Part shown: positions 49,628 to 59,891 of the stretch, in pieces
Layout: every line of letters begins with the position of its first letter
How positions within the stretch are numbered: the stretch's first letter is position 1
The notes under the pieces: model-generated
The model's input: the letters and a program-made list of their open reading frames with translations, nothing else
Told to the model about the DNA's origin: nothing
Databases searched by the model: none
NCBI GenBank assembly: GCA_032207245.1
Contig: CM063502.1
Span: 65,671,069-65,735,068 of the forward strand
Length of the DNA: 64,000 nt
Direction: 5' to 3'
Source of the DNA: Pardosa pseudoannulata
Lineage: Eukaryota > Arthropoda > Arachnida > Araneae > Lycosidae
Position numbers and translations under genes: made by a program

Positions 49628-49945
49628 TTGTATTCAAATCCCAAAGAATTTAAAAGTTGTCAGAAAATATTTGTGTCTTTGAAGACTTTAACATTTGGAG
49701 TATCTACTGCTGTTCCCTGCTTTAATGCTGGAAATATAAGTAAGATTAAAACCTTGAAATTAATACAAGCTTTGGTTATGCAGAAATTTAGAAGAAATTA
49801 TTCAAATAACGGGAAATATTTCATAACTGAAAACTGTCTAAATACTCTAAAAGAGCTATACAAAAATGATATAATTACGTTTCTTTATACAAAGCAGTAT
49901 TTATTAATTAAAAGTTTATTTGTATTTTTAATGCTATTATACTGA
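49628..49945 (+). pseudogene. Possible Mutator-like transposase remnant
   Basis: Within a 105-aa frame, residues about 13-45 read CQKIFVSLKTLTFGVSTAV followed by PCFNAGN and a lysine-rich stretch. From general knowledge this resembles a segment of transposase-like proteins common in arthropod genomes and often labelled Mutator-like transposase domain (a P-K-x-x-F-V/C-G-x-x-x-L-x-x-x-V-x-x-A-V-x-x-F-N-x-G pattern). The upstream half that should carry catalytic residues is not seen in any frame between 49350 and 49620, and the C-terminal 40 residues look non-coding. No terminal repeats were identified. It could equally be a chance resemblance. Confidence 0.35.
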
Positions 49946-50289
49946 TTAAACTGTTCTTTTACTGTTTTATTAATTTTTAAAATAGATTTTACATGTTTAT
50001 CTTCCTGTTTTTCAATGTGTACCAATTTTATGTCTTGAAAATTTCATGCTATAGTTGTATGATCTTTATCCTTTTGACATAAAAAGAGGGGAGGGGTTAA
50101 AAATTTATCTAAAACTTTGTATTATTTAAAGAAAAACCATCGCGAAACCCAAGTTTTAAAAGAGATTCACAGTTTAAAAATTAAATGCAATTAGACTTTT
50201 TTTTATATAGAAACAAAAATAATCTGTTAAAATGTCTAAAACATATCATCAGCGAAAATTCTGTATTTTTTATCGGTAATAGTTTCAAA

Positions 50290-50435
50290 GATTTATTTTA
50301 AAGCATTCTGGTTAGTTTTTTGCAACACAAAAGTTAACTACACCAAAAACTACTCTTTAATCCGATTCCGAACTTCTACGATCATTTGTGCCACTAACGG
50401 GATTCAAACCTGGGAACTCCAGTATCAAAATCAAT
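50290..50435 (-). mobile_element. SINE family A, diverged copy
   Basis: Plus-strand TCTGGTTAGTTTTTTGCAACAC, AATCCGATTCCGAACTTCTACG, a B-box complement GGGATTCAAACC and GGGAACTCCAGTATC. The tail and head ends are lost. Confidence 0.75.
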
Positions 50436-51433
50436 AATTTCAGAGAGAAAAATAGATAAATTTGGTTGATTTAAAATCACGGAGATAGGATAGAAATAAA
50501 ATTTTTAGTAAACAAATTTGAAAATCTTATATTTTTAGCTATAAAAATGAAGCATAAGTACTTAATTACAGTTCATATCTGTTGCCAACAATAATGTATT
50601 ACCTAATTTTTAAAAAATTAACGTTTCAAATAGCAATGTTTTATAATTTAAGTTAGAAATGACATAAACTACTTACTGTTCTTTAAATTATTGCAAAGCT
50701 GTAATACACTTGCATTGAGATTTGACGGGACAAATGTACCAGAAGAACTCACCACCACCAGTAATAAACCAAAAAGTACCGTGAGGGAAAAAGGACCTCT
50801 CCAGTCCATGGATACTTTATATGAGAGCATATACACTTCCTACCCCTTTTAAACACAATGAAACGCAGCAAAATTTCGTAATGGAAAATAGTCTATGCGT
50901 TACGCAGAAAAATTTCGCATTCCATTCTCAACTAAACCCACTCAAATAATGGAACTACTGCGTGTAATGAATTTTTCGGAAATCATTCTTTCGGCTGTTT
51001 ACGCTGGAGCTATAGCAGGAGAAAAGCACATATCCGAGGTATTTCGAAATGGATTTTTAGGATAGGGGCAAATAATATGAAAATTTTTGCATTTCATATA
51101 GGCGAGAAGTAAGCTGTCATTGATTTCATTTCATGGAAATCTTAAAACTTCATTGTCTTACGGACTAAAGACGTTTTCAGTATATAGGAGCGGAGTGATA
51201 TTTTGAAAATGTGTATAGTTCTAAGCTTGCTGTAGTTCTCGTACGTAATGGACCCTTTTCAAAATATGCTTACATTTGCTATCTTAGAGGAAAAGAAAGA
51301 AAATGAAGCATAAATCTGTATTTAAGGTTTGATTTGACCAAAGTATTACATAAAAATGTCATAGTATCGAGGATTTTGAAAAAATCAGTTACACAACGAT
51401 GTAAGTTAAGGCAAAAATGCCTATCCCTTTCAA
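50436..51433. other. No gene seen
   Basis: AT-rich; no supported feature. Confidence 0.5.
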
Positions 51434-51441
51434 GTTGAATG

Positions 51442-52089
51442 TAGGGCTCGACTAAGATACTTTTATGCCCAGGGCACAATCCAATTTTTGTGCCCTCCAC
51501 TCCCATGCAAATTTATAGCGACGGGTTATTATCATATTTACAGTCATATATAAAAATTATAACACTGAATTAGTAAACGGATTTAAGAAATTAACATTAA
51601 AGTAATATTCAAAATCAAAAACACCAAAGTTTCATTATTATCTCTGTTTAGCCATGATAAAAATTAAGGACTTTTAAAGACCTAGAGTGTCCCACTTTTT
51701 TTATTTTTACCTTGTCACACTCACAATCTCTGTAGTGCAGAAAATAAATAATAATAGAATTAAAAATAATTTAAATTGATGAAATGATTTAATGGTTATA
51801 TATTGGTACGTTGCTAATAATCTGTCTTTTAAATATGCTATAACCCATAGAATAAAAAGAGCACCAGATTTGTTGAGGGAATCAATTATTGGGTAAATAA
51901 CAGTAAAATTAAAGTAAATAGGAAACAATATAGTTCATGACAAACACAATTACCTTCTACAATAATTTATTAAAACTTAACGATGGTAGCGTAAGTTTGC
52001 AATTTTTCAAATTATGTGTTTCAAGCACTCGACTAAATTTTCGTGCCCAGGACACGTGCCCTAAGTGCCCGTGCGATAATCAAGCCCTG
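51442..52089. mobile_element. hAT-type MITE, family 4
   Basis: A 648-bp element with left end TAGGGCTCGACTAAG and, reverse complemented, right end CAGGGCTTGATTATC. Perfect 8-bp duplication GTTGAATG at 51434-51441 and 52090-52097. GTGCCC blocks are inverted near both ends. The two short frames inside are not transposase. Confidence 0.9.
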
Positions 52090-52097
52090 GTTGAATG

Positions 52098-53640
52098 CAA
52101 AATCCGTTCTCAGTAATATGGTACCAGACTTTACACGTAACAGACTCGACATTCGAATCAAAACATTATAAAATGAGCTGATTTATTTAATTTGTAACAA
52201 TATCTAATTGTTTTTCACTAACTACAAAGTAATCAATACTTAATGATAAAAACGTAAATAAAAAATATTTTAATATTAAAAACATTAATTTCTGATTCAT
52301 ATTTTTTTAATATCTGGAACAGCAAATGCAAGAAAATTTTAAAACAAAACACGAACTATAAATATATATATTTAAAATGAAAAGCAAACGTTCCGTCTCC
52401 CCCACACTCCTTCTTATGACTTATGAATAATCCCCTTCTTTAGGAGGGTATCAAATTTTCTCTTAAGTGTTAACAATTTTTCCGATGACAATCTGCGTGC
52501 TTTCGAAAAAACTGGTGATCCTTTTTTTCTATTATATTATAGGAAACACGGAATTAGATTTAACTCCCAAATTAGAATGTTTGTCTAGTAAATTGGGGAA
52601 CCTGGAGAGGATAGCTTAGTAAGGCGAACTACTACTTACGGGCGAGCAATAGAATGTCTCGCTCTGCAACCATCCTTTGGACTGGAGGCTAGTAACTCTG
52701 TATATCTATAAGGCGATTTCACGCAGTAGGACAAATTTCAATTTATGACAATTCTGGCTTTAGTTTGAAAAGGAAAGGCAGTTTATTGTTTGTCTCTTGG
52801 CTGTTGTAAACCTGAAAATGAATGGGAAGGGAATTATGGTAGTTCGTGACGTTGTGACAAATTGCTCTATTTGTATATCTTACTACCAATATTTGGTAGC
52901 CTCTACGAATTCTCGGTAAATACATAACTTAGTCCAATGCGTAGAAGTTTACTCTCATGTTTATAAGACTGCTTTACATAAATAGCTAGGGATTCAAAAA
53001 GAAAAAAAATATGCTTCATTTATTTAAAATTTATTAAAATGGATATCATATAATCTGTCTAAAAGGTACCAAATATACCCAGAAACTGAATTCAGTTTGC
53101 TTTCTTAGTTGCCAGTTTATCAATGATATTAGATAACTTTAAATTTTTATATTATTTATTTCCAAATCCTAACAATCCTATCTAAAGAAATAGAGAGACA
53201 GTATAATTTTGTATCAAAATTATACATCATAACTTGCATTTTACCACTTATTACAAATCTGCTTGGATTTTTTTAAAATTTACTAATTTATTTATTTATT
53301 TTGCTGGCATCTCTGAAATTTTAAGTAGTTCCTTTTAAAATGACTTAATATATTGCAAACTGTTTTTTTTTCAATTGCAAAACGTGTAGATATGGGAAGC
53401 AGCACTGATTAAACACTAACCCAGTTTTATGACAATAATTATCCCCAGGCGCGAAAAGGCAGAGAGAGAAAGTAGATTTTTTCATTAATTATTTTCAGTG
53501 AAAGCCTCTCTTTATTATTATTAACATTATTAAGTAAAAAAAAAGCTTTTGTTAGCACATTTTGATGCTTTTATTTCTTCAGCCGCCCTAGAAATTTGGC
53601 CGCCTGCTTTCATGCCTGCTTTGCATACCTGTTAGCCCGG
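52098..53640. other. No gene seen
   Basis: AT-rich, apart from a balanced patch at 52600-52930 whose frame (52743-52925, minus) is unrecognised. Confidence 0.45.
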
Positions 53641-53650
53641 TCCTGTATAT

Positions 53651-54001
53651 TTATATATACCTGCAGGAATAAAACCCATTTCCAGTACGTCCCAGCAAGT
53701 CTTTTGGTTGGACTGGCCTGCTGTAAATGATGAAATTCCTAATGATTCGGCTTAACCTTAGGTGTTCCTCTTCCCTTCCCAGAAACAGGTCTTCGAAAGA
53801 GAGAGGTGGGTCAAATGTACCGTCTTCAAATGATGCATCTGTCCCCCTCCCTACATGGAAACCGGGGTCTAAATAGTAAAAGTCATCAGTATTCTGATGA
53901 CTTTTACTATTGGAGTGGAAGATAAGTAGGGCACGGGACACCAGATCCCGTGGCCTGCAAATTTTACGTCCTGCATTTTGTCTTCTATTTTCAAAATACA
54001 T
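53651..54001 (-). other. Unrecognised 116-aa frame with an internal hairpin
   Basis: This frame lies in the most GC-balanced patch of the central window and has a plausible protein composition (acidic stretch SFEDGTFDPPLSFEDLFLG, basic ends). I recognise no domain. It is crossed by a perfect hairpin at 53872-53911 (18-bp arms), which argues against an ordinary coding exon and for a repeat or structured element. No splice signals or polyadenylation site tie it to a gene. Confidence 0.3.
53872..53911. repeat. Perfect hairpin, 18-bp arms, 4-nt loop
   Basis: AATAGTAAAAGTCATCAG (53872-53889), loop TATT, then its exact reverse complement (53894-53911). Confidence 0.95.
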
Positions 54002-54184
54002 TCTTTATCAGGGAAAATTCGTATAAAAATTATTTTACAAAATTTAATTATTTCTAGTTTAGAAGGGTGGAACATAGTTATATTTTATTTGAATTATTTG
54101 CAATACAAACCAGTACAAGTAAAATATGTAAGACAGGAGTATAAATATTTTTTTATAGAAAGATTGGGCAGTGAAGAAATTTCT

Positions 54185-54505
54185 TGTAATAAGTATGCAA
54201 CGAAACATGGGTAGACATGCTCGTTTTGACAGGATTTTACTCGACAATTATATAAGAAAAGGTGGTGATTGTAATGTTTTATTTGTGCTATTACTACGTT
54301 AAGAGTGATAAGTGCTTACAGAACTGAGTGTTTCTTTCAGACAATTCATGGTGATAAGAATAAGTAATAAGTGTTGTGAAAATTTTTGAGTTGATTAAAA
54401 TAAATATTCTTTTTTTTATGTTTATACGCTATCTTAAAAAAAGAAAAGTTTGTAGGGGGCGGTAATGTACATCTTGTCCGGCGTGGCAAAACCGTTAGAG
54501 CAGAC
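54185..54505. repeat. Interspersed repeat, copy 2 of 2
   Basis: Partner of 9935-10300 (see there); shares AATAAGTATGCAACGAAACAT-like, TTTTGACAGGATTTTAC and TAGGGGGCGGTAATG blocks in order. Confidence 0.5.
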
Positions 54506-54686
54506 AGGAACTAAGAATTGTATATGCTATTACCATGATCCAAAATGATCTCCTATCACTATTTATTATGCTACTTACAAACATTTTAAAGTCAGATTCA
54601 AATATTTCACCCCCGTAAATTCTAGAAATTATGCCATTGGTTGTCTGTTTGAAGAAGATGCAGATTTTTCTTTAAATTTCAAATAT

Positions 54687-54718
54687 AAATGGAATTCTGT
54701 CGAAGCAGAATTCCATTT
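54687..54718. repeat. Perfect hairpin, 13-bp arms, 6-nt loop
   Basis: AAATGGAATTCTG, loop TCGAAG, CAGAATTCCATTT. Confidence 0.95.
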
Positions 54719-54965
54719 TATTTTTAACGTTCGTACACCAAAAAGCTGATCGTAGATCACCAGGTCAAACTTAACTAATTAGTAAAACTAGCTTTAACTT
54801 AATACTATTTAGCATTTTTCAGCACTTGGAAATCCTCCAACTTTTGTAAAGTGAAATAACTGATTAAAAGTTAAGATCGGTTAATTCTTAGGATTAAGAT
54901 TTTAAAAAGTGATGTTGTCTGAAAAATGACATCAAAACAGAATTGCAGTTTGCTACATTTGGTTT

Positions 54966-55006
54966 CCATAGCAATTGGTTTACAAACTGTAAACCAACTG
55001 CTATGG
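54966..55006. repeat. Hairpin, 18-bp arms with one mismatch
   Basis: CCATAGCAATTGGTTTAC (54966-54983), loop AAACT, GTAAACCAACTGCTATGG (54989-55006). Weaker pairing may extend outward (CATTTGG with a CCAAAAGAG-like text). It could be a microRNA-like precursor or a tiny fold-back element; expression is unknown. Confidence 0.9.
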
Positions 55007-55263
55007 GAATCTCTTTTGGATGCCAAATTTATGGCGCGCGCTGTATACGAGATGAAGATTCTTGTCATTTATTATTGTAACGATCAGGGTGCACGTTATA
55101 CACTCATTCAGTACTTACTTTTAAATTAAACCTTCATAGAATCATATGGTTTTCAAACTTTGCGGAAGTCATTTAAATAGAATTCAACTGAGCGATTAGT
55201 TAGAAGAAAGAAGAAACATAAACATTGCGGATTTTTTTTTCCTGAAGAAATAGAAATTAAAAT
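55007..55263. other. No gene seen
   Basis: AT-rich flank of the hairpin region; the overlapping frames on both strands (54871-55129) are consequences of the inverted repeat. Confidence 0.5.
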
Positions 55264-55271
55264 TCTTTATG

Positions 55272-55533
55272 CAGGTCAGGCCCTAGCGTTTTTGCAGCAG
55301 TACGTAAACCCCCAAAAATGCCACCTTTAAACTTAAAAAAAAAATAAACTTTAAAATACAAAGTCCCACTATTTTACTAATAATTTTTTTTCTAGATTCA
55401 AGTAATAGAAATGTATTTTGGGGGATTTTGTTTATTTATTTTTTTTTCGTTCTAGTTCAGGTGATTTTGCCTCTCATAAATTTTGCCGCCGTAGGCAGTC
55501 GCTTACCTTGCCTAGCGCCTAGGGCTGGACCTG
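55272..55533. mobile_element. Probable hAT-type MITE
   Basis: Left end CAGGTCAGGCCCTAGCG and, reverse complemented, right end CAGGTCCAGCCCTAGGCG form a good inverted repeat over 262 bp. The flanking 8-mers TCTTTATG and CTTAATAC do not match well, so either the duplication has decayed or the ends are off by a base. Confidence 0.6.
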
Positions 55534-55882
55534 CTTAATACTCGCAGACAAGAGCAGTGCAGCCTTCCTGATACTGAGACAGTCTCGCTTCCTTTGCATT
55601 AAGTGCTCCACTCGCGTAAAGCACATAGGAATAGCGAAATATATTTTATTTAATGTTAAATATTATTCTTAATACAGTGAACTCCGCTTAATGTTATCAG
55701 TTTAGGACATCCTGATTTTGATAACAATAACCGATTGATAACAATAAACGATATACAGAATTAGATAAATTTACCTTCCCCCTTTAATTTACACGTACTA
55801 AATTTCAAAATAAAATGAAAAAACTCATTTATTTATGTGATAAAATAACACCACGCACATTTCATAAAACAAGAACATTTAA

Positions 55883-56721
55883 CCCATATTGTACCACACC
55901 AACTAAATATTTCTGTAAGTTATTAAAACTTAATCCATATCATAAATATGGTGTAACTAAGTATATAAAACCTAAATTTTGAAAAAATATTTTTAATTTT
56001 TTATGTTATTGGCTGTCCTATAAATAGGTCCAATACACTATTAAGGCTTAACAAATATCACTTACATTGCATTAGGCTGATTCATAGATGAAATTCGGAG
56101 AAATAGTCAAAACAAAGTCCAACATTGCATTTTAAGTATACTGTTGTTGGTTTACCCTTGCAGTTAATGAACTGGCAGTAAGAGAGTAAGTTTATCTTGA
56201 AATCTCCAGTTTTTCTGAATAGAATAGACATCTAATTACCTCTTGTTGTGTTCAGGTGTAAGAGCAGGGGTTTGAACTGGTTTTTATTAAAAGATAAGAA
56301 AATAATATGCACTCTCAATGCAATATCGAATTCATGGAAAAATAATCACGATTGGACCGTCGTCTTAATTTTAGGACACCTTTTTTATACTTACAAAATA
56401 CACGTGTAAAATATATTTTCCAACGAAAACTATCAGATACATTATTAGCTCTGTTTTTAAACTAAAAGTAACCTCCACAATGTTTGAAAAAAAAATTATA
56501 AATATAAAATTAAAGATTAAAAAATGACAATTTTTAAGAGGTTGCTGAAAATAAATTTTACAATACAATATAATTTGATTTCTCAGTTTTCTTTTGTTAC
56601 TATGCTAAAGTGTGTCTATTTTAAAGGTATTAAAATAAAATCCACTCAAAATATTTATAACTTTATTATTAAATGGAATTTTATTAGCTGTCCTGTTTAT
56701 AGGACAGCGGTCCAATATGGG
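55883..56721. mobile_element. TTAA element with palindromic boxes (TTAA element 3), nested
   Basis: Flanked by TTAA at 55879-55882 and 56722-56725. Ends: CCCATATTGTACC and, reverse complemented, CCCATATTGGACC. Near the right end is the hairpin GCTGTCCT / AGGACAGC (56687-56694 / 56701-56708, 6-nt loop). A related box GGCTGTCCTATAAATAGGTCC lies at about 56011-56031. It is 839 bp and has no transposase frame. The TTAA target and layout suggest a piggyBac-type MITE. Confidence 0.78.
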
Positions 56722-57045
56722 TTAATTTCAAAGCACAAAAACAATTAAACGATTAGATACAATCATCATGAAATTTAACATCATAAACACTTAACATCGT
56801 AGTTTTCGATTTTAGTTTAAAGCCAACGCGTTGTTGTACATCATTCTTCTTGCCGTTGCCACTCACAGTTTGTAAAAGTCATGGAGTTGTGTTCTGCTAA
56901 TGCTGTGCCTTGATATTTATGTACTTATATTATCCTTTAAAACAAAAGAATTATATACATAATTAAAAAAATCAATTGTTGACTGTCTACAATTTTTTGT
57001 ATGAAGCTTATTGATAAATTGTTCGTAATCATAATGTTTTTTAAG

Positions 57046-57234
57046 TCATCGGAGCGTATTTGTACTCCCCGTTTCGACAATTTCAATGCAACTCAGAGGC
57101 TGAAAAATGTTTAACTGCGCTGCAGCATTGTGTTGACTCATTTTTGTTGACCTGTCATAACGATTTAAAATTTCGATCTTTTGTTTTAATGTTAAATCAT
57201 TTCGCTTTCTGGCATCCATATCGACAAGCTGCAT
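57046..57234 (-). pseudogene. Tigger/pogo transposase, N-terminal HTH fragment
   Basis: From the ATG at 57219 the minus strand reads MDARKRNDLTLKQKIEILN and continues RYDRSTKMSQHNAAAQLNI. This matches the start of jerky/Tigger-type transposases: a basic R-K-R start, then L-T-L-x-Q-K-x-E-I-L-x-R-Y and a second helix ending A-x-x-L-N-I, i.e. the first half of the CENP-B N-terminal (psq-like) helix-turn-helix that binds the transposon ends. The family then continues S-Q-P-x-L/V-x; here the frame shifts and ends within 20 residues. Full proteins are about 450-550 aa, so only around 8 percent is left in frame. It sits about 425 bp inside the right TIR, reading leftward, the expected position for the 5' end of the gene. 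Confidence 0.75.
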
Positions 57235-57660
57235 GTAAGCGAGCGAGACATAAAATGTGATTACGCTTCTTCTCTGTTCCGATAAGGATGTGTTGCCTTC
57301 TGCTTATTTGACAACCATTGACCACCAGCAGGGTGTGCCTATTTCTAAAAAATTCCAGGAACGTGTAATTTTCCACTCCTTTGATCATTCCCCATTTTCC
57401 TAGGAAGTGGGAGAATTCTCGGAAATTCAAACAACAGCGAAAGGAAATTAAAAAAAATGGGTTCCTTCTAAATACATTGTGAATATTCCTTTGCCATTTA
57501 AAATGAGGTTCGAAGACTGATAACATTATCCGATGTAACGATCACATAAAGCGATAATTTTAACATACAAATGAATAGAAGAAATCAGGACCAAGTTATT
57601 TCGATAACAATAAGCGATTTATAACATTAACGGCAATTACATTAAGCGGAGACCACTGTA

Positions 57661-58492
57661 TAAGTATTTCTCGAACAAACTACTAAGCACTTAACGTAAG
57701 AGTAGTAGGTTATTAATTTATTTAGAGTTTTGCACATAGCCTTCTAATTTCTGTACCCATTAATACCATCGCATCTAACATTTTTTTGGCCTCATTATTT
57801 TCCCGTATTCATCGCTTTTAATTTTGCGTCCATGGTAAATGATACATCAAGGTTTCGCTGGATTAAAAATTTGTTTTCATGTCAGACGGAAGCCAAATAT
57901 ATTCTTTATTCTTCAGGTTTAAAATGTTAAAGGTATATAAGATTTTGAAATTTAAAAATAATCAAAATTGCTTTAGAAATTGAAAGTTTAAAAAAGTTTG
58001 GTATTTATCCTACTATAAAATAAAACCTATTACTTGTACTTATATAATTAAGGTTTACAAAATAAGAAAGTTATTTAGATTCAATATGATATAAAAGTTT
58101 AAATTATAGCTTTAATATATGTATAGATATGTGTGTGGGGAGGCGTGTTTAACCGGTAAGTGATTAATCACCGATTACATGGAAAATATTTTTAGTTATT
58201 GGAACTTACTTGGCAGCGCAAAAATATACTGTAGTCATGCCATGGAACACATGAAAAAGCAAAATCCTATTTAAAATCCTTTATATAATCTCAAAGTCAG
58301 AGAATTAACGAACACGTTGGGCATAGGCAAGAGACAACCGTACATCTGTTTATTTGTGAAAATGCAGTCTTGAGGAAGGGAAAATAACGCTGATAATATT
58401 TCAGGAGAGAGACATAAGCTAACGGTCTTATGTATCTCGTTAAACTGTCGGAGGAAAAAGTAAACAATATCTTGATTGCCTTCCTTAAATTA
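57661..58492. other. No gene seen
   Basis: AT-rich; no supported feature. Confidence 0.5.
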
Positions 58493-58501
58493 AATCAAAC
58501 A

Positions 58502-58700
58502 CGTGAAATTAAATTAAATTAAATTAAATTAAATTAAATCACCTAATTTTCCTTAAATTAAATTAAATCAAAAACGTGATGCATATGCATCACGTTTTTG
58601 ATTTAATTTGTGTGTCTGGGAATGTTAAAATTACAAATAAATAAATAAAATATTAAATTAAATTAAAATTAAATTAAAATAAAATAAATAAAGAAAAATA
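58502..58700. repeat. TAAAT low-complexity repeat around a palindrome
   Basis: AAATT repeats at about 58505-58540 and TAAAT/AAATTA-type repeats at about 58630-58700 flank a 50-bp perfect palindrome. Confidence 0.85.
58560..58609. repeat. 50-bp perfect palindrome
   Basis: The left arm of 25 bases (58560-58584, ending AAAACGTGATGCAT) is followed without any spacer by its exact reverse complement (58585-58609, starting ATGCATCACGTTTT). The symmetry stops at 58559/58610. Confidence 0.97.
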
Positions 58701-58709
58701 AAAAAAGAA

Positions 58710-59139
58710 ATTGGAATTGGGATATTTATGGAAATTTTAGAGGTAATAATATTTGATATATGACACACACACAAACATACACTCATGTTCAAAATTAAGA
58801 CAACTTGCATATTTTGTCGAATTCCATAAAAAGAACAGGACGTAATGTAAAATCACTACCTCGATACAGAGGTGCAAATCTACAAATCTTGTACGTCGAA
58901 TACGTGAAAGTACAGGTGTGTATGGGAGGAGCCAGTAGAGGATCAAGCTTTAAAAGATCACGTGACAAAACATGCATTTCATTCGCTAGCACAGCTCGCC
59001 GAATTTTTTTCTTTCTTTTTTTTTTTTTTTTTTTTTTTGAGCAATTGGTTAATTCAAATACTGACAGTAAAAATGAGTTACCACCAATGCTTAGATTGTG
59101 AAATGAGGTGACGAATTGAGGGGAGGCTTGACGTAGGCT
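58710..59139. other. No gene seen; poly-T tract
   Basis: Includes a T-run of more than 20 at about 59013-59038. Frames on both strands across it are low-complexity artefacts. Confidence 0.5.
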
Positions 59140-59341
59140 GTACGAACGATAGCTCTTCAATTACTCAATAAAAAAATATATATAGTGGAATGTAGACTAA
59201 ATTTATTCTCAAACTCAAAAGACAAGATACTCGTTCGTTAGAACACATTTCTCTCTCTCCTGTTCACACAAAAAAGCGGGCTTACACTGAATAAATATCT
59301 TGACAACACGCCAACTCAGAACATCCCGTCACGCCTTGACA
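59140..59341 (-). mobile_element. Candidate 3' LTR of the BEL/Pao element
   Basis: On the minus strand this begins TGTCAAGGCGTGACGGGA and could end CGTTCGTACA, giving TG...CA borders over about 200 bp, with an AATAAA signal at about 59199-59204. It lies downstream of the last coding domain with a 160-bp AT-rich spacer. I see no clear polypurine tract just upstream, and the 5' LTR is outside the window, so the borders are a guess. Confidence 0.4.
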
Positions 59342-59501
59342 TGTTTTTTAAACATTCAAAACATAATTAATTACACAAGAGTACAATCATAAAATAAAAA
59401 AAAATAAACACAGTTCTAATATTACATTATACCAACACATAAAAAAAATCATTAAAATAATTCACAATATACTAACACAATATTTAAACAAACAATCTTA
59501 A

Positions 59502-59882
59502 TTATGCATTTATAGGTAAGAGGCATAACTTCGAGATTGGGCGTTTATATTTGCCCAAGGCAGTTTTAACTTCCACTACTCGAACTTTATTGTCCTTACC
59601 TGGATAAACATTACATATTCTGCCTAAAGTCCATTGACAGGGTGGAAGATTATCCTCTTTAACAACTACTAAGTCTCCTACCTTTACATTGGTTTTATCA
59701 AATTTCCATTTGTTCCTCTGCTGCAAATTACTCAAGTAATCTGAACTCCATCTTTTCCGAATTGTCTGTGTCATTTTTGTCAATCTCTGCCAATGATTAA
59801 GCCTATTTTCACCTATATTAGTTAAATCGAGTTCATCTATGGATGTAATGGGGCGACCAATTAAAAAATGAGAAGGGGTCAA
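59502..59882 (-). pseudogene. BEL/Pao integrase C-terminal region (DUF5641-like)
   Basis: The frame begins LTPSHFLIGRP, the conserved start of the segment after the integrase core in BEL/Pao pol proteins. It continues with a helical R-x-x-x-W-Q-R-L-x-x region (NHWQRLTKM), the WSSDYLSNLQQRNKW block, KVGDLVVVKEDNLPPCQW and the final GKYKRPISKLCLLP. This matches the family's usual C-terminal chromatin- or DNA-binding barrel in order and length (about 125 aa), and it ends at a natural-looking stop. It is out of frame with the duplicated RNase H segment just upstream and separated from the integrase N-terminal part, so it would not be translated as part of pol. Confidence 0.85.
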
Positions 59883-59891
59883 ATGAAAAGG

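Larger units (their letters stand above)
55675..57658 (-). mobile_element. Tigger/pogo-type DNA transposon relic
   Basis: Left end CAGTGAACTCCGCTTAATG and, reverse complemented, right end CAGTGGTCTCCGCTTAATG. TA flanks both sides (55673-55674 and 57659-57660), as expected for Tc1/mariner-pogo. It encodes a CENP-B-like helix-turn-helix fragment on the minus strand (57046-57234), consistent with Tigger. A TTAA element (55883-56721) is inserted in it. The DDE catalytic domain is not recognisable, so the copy is dead. Confidence 0.85.

Noticed and set aside
58795..59160. 121-aa and 98-aa frames on opposite strands
   Set aside because: Both cross a poly-T/poly-A tract and have no conserved motif.
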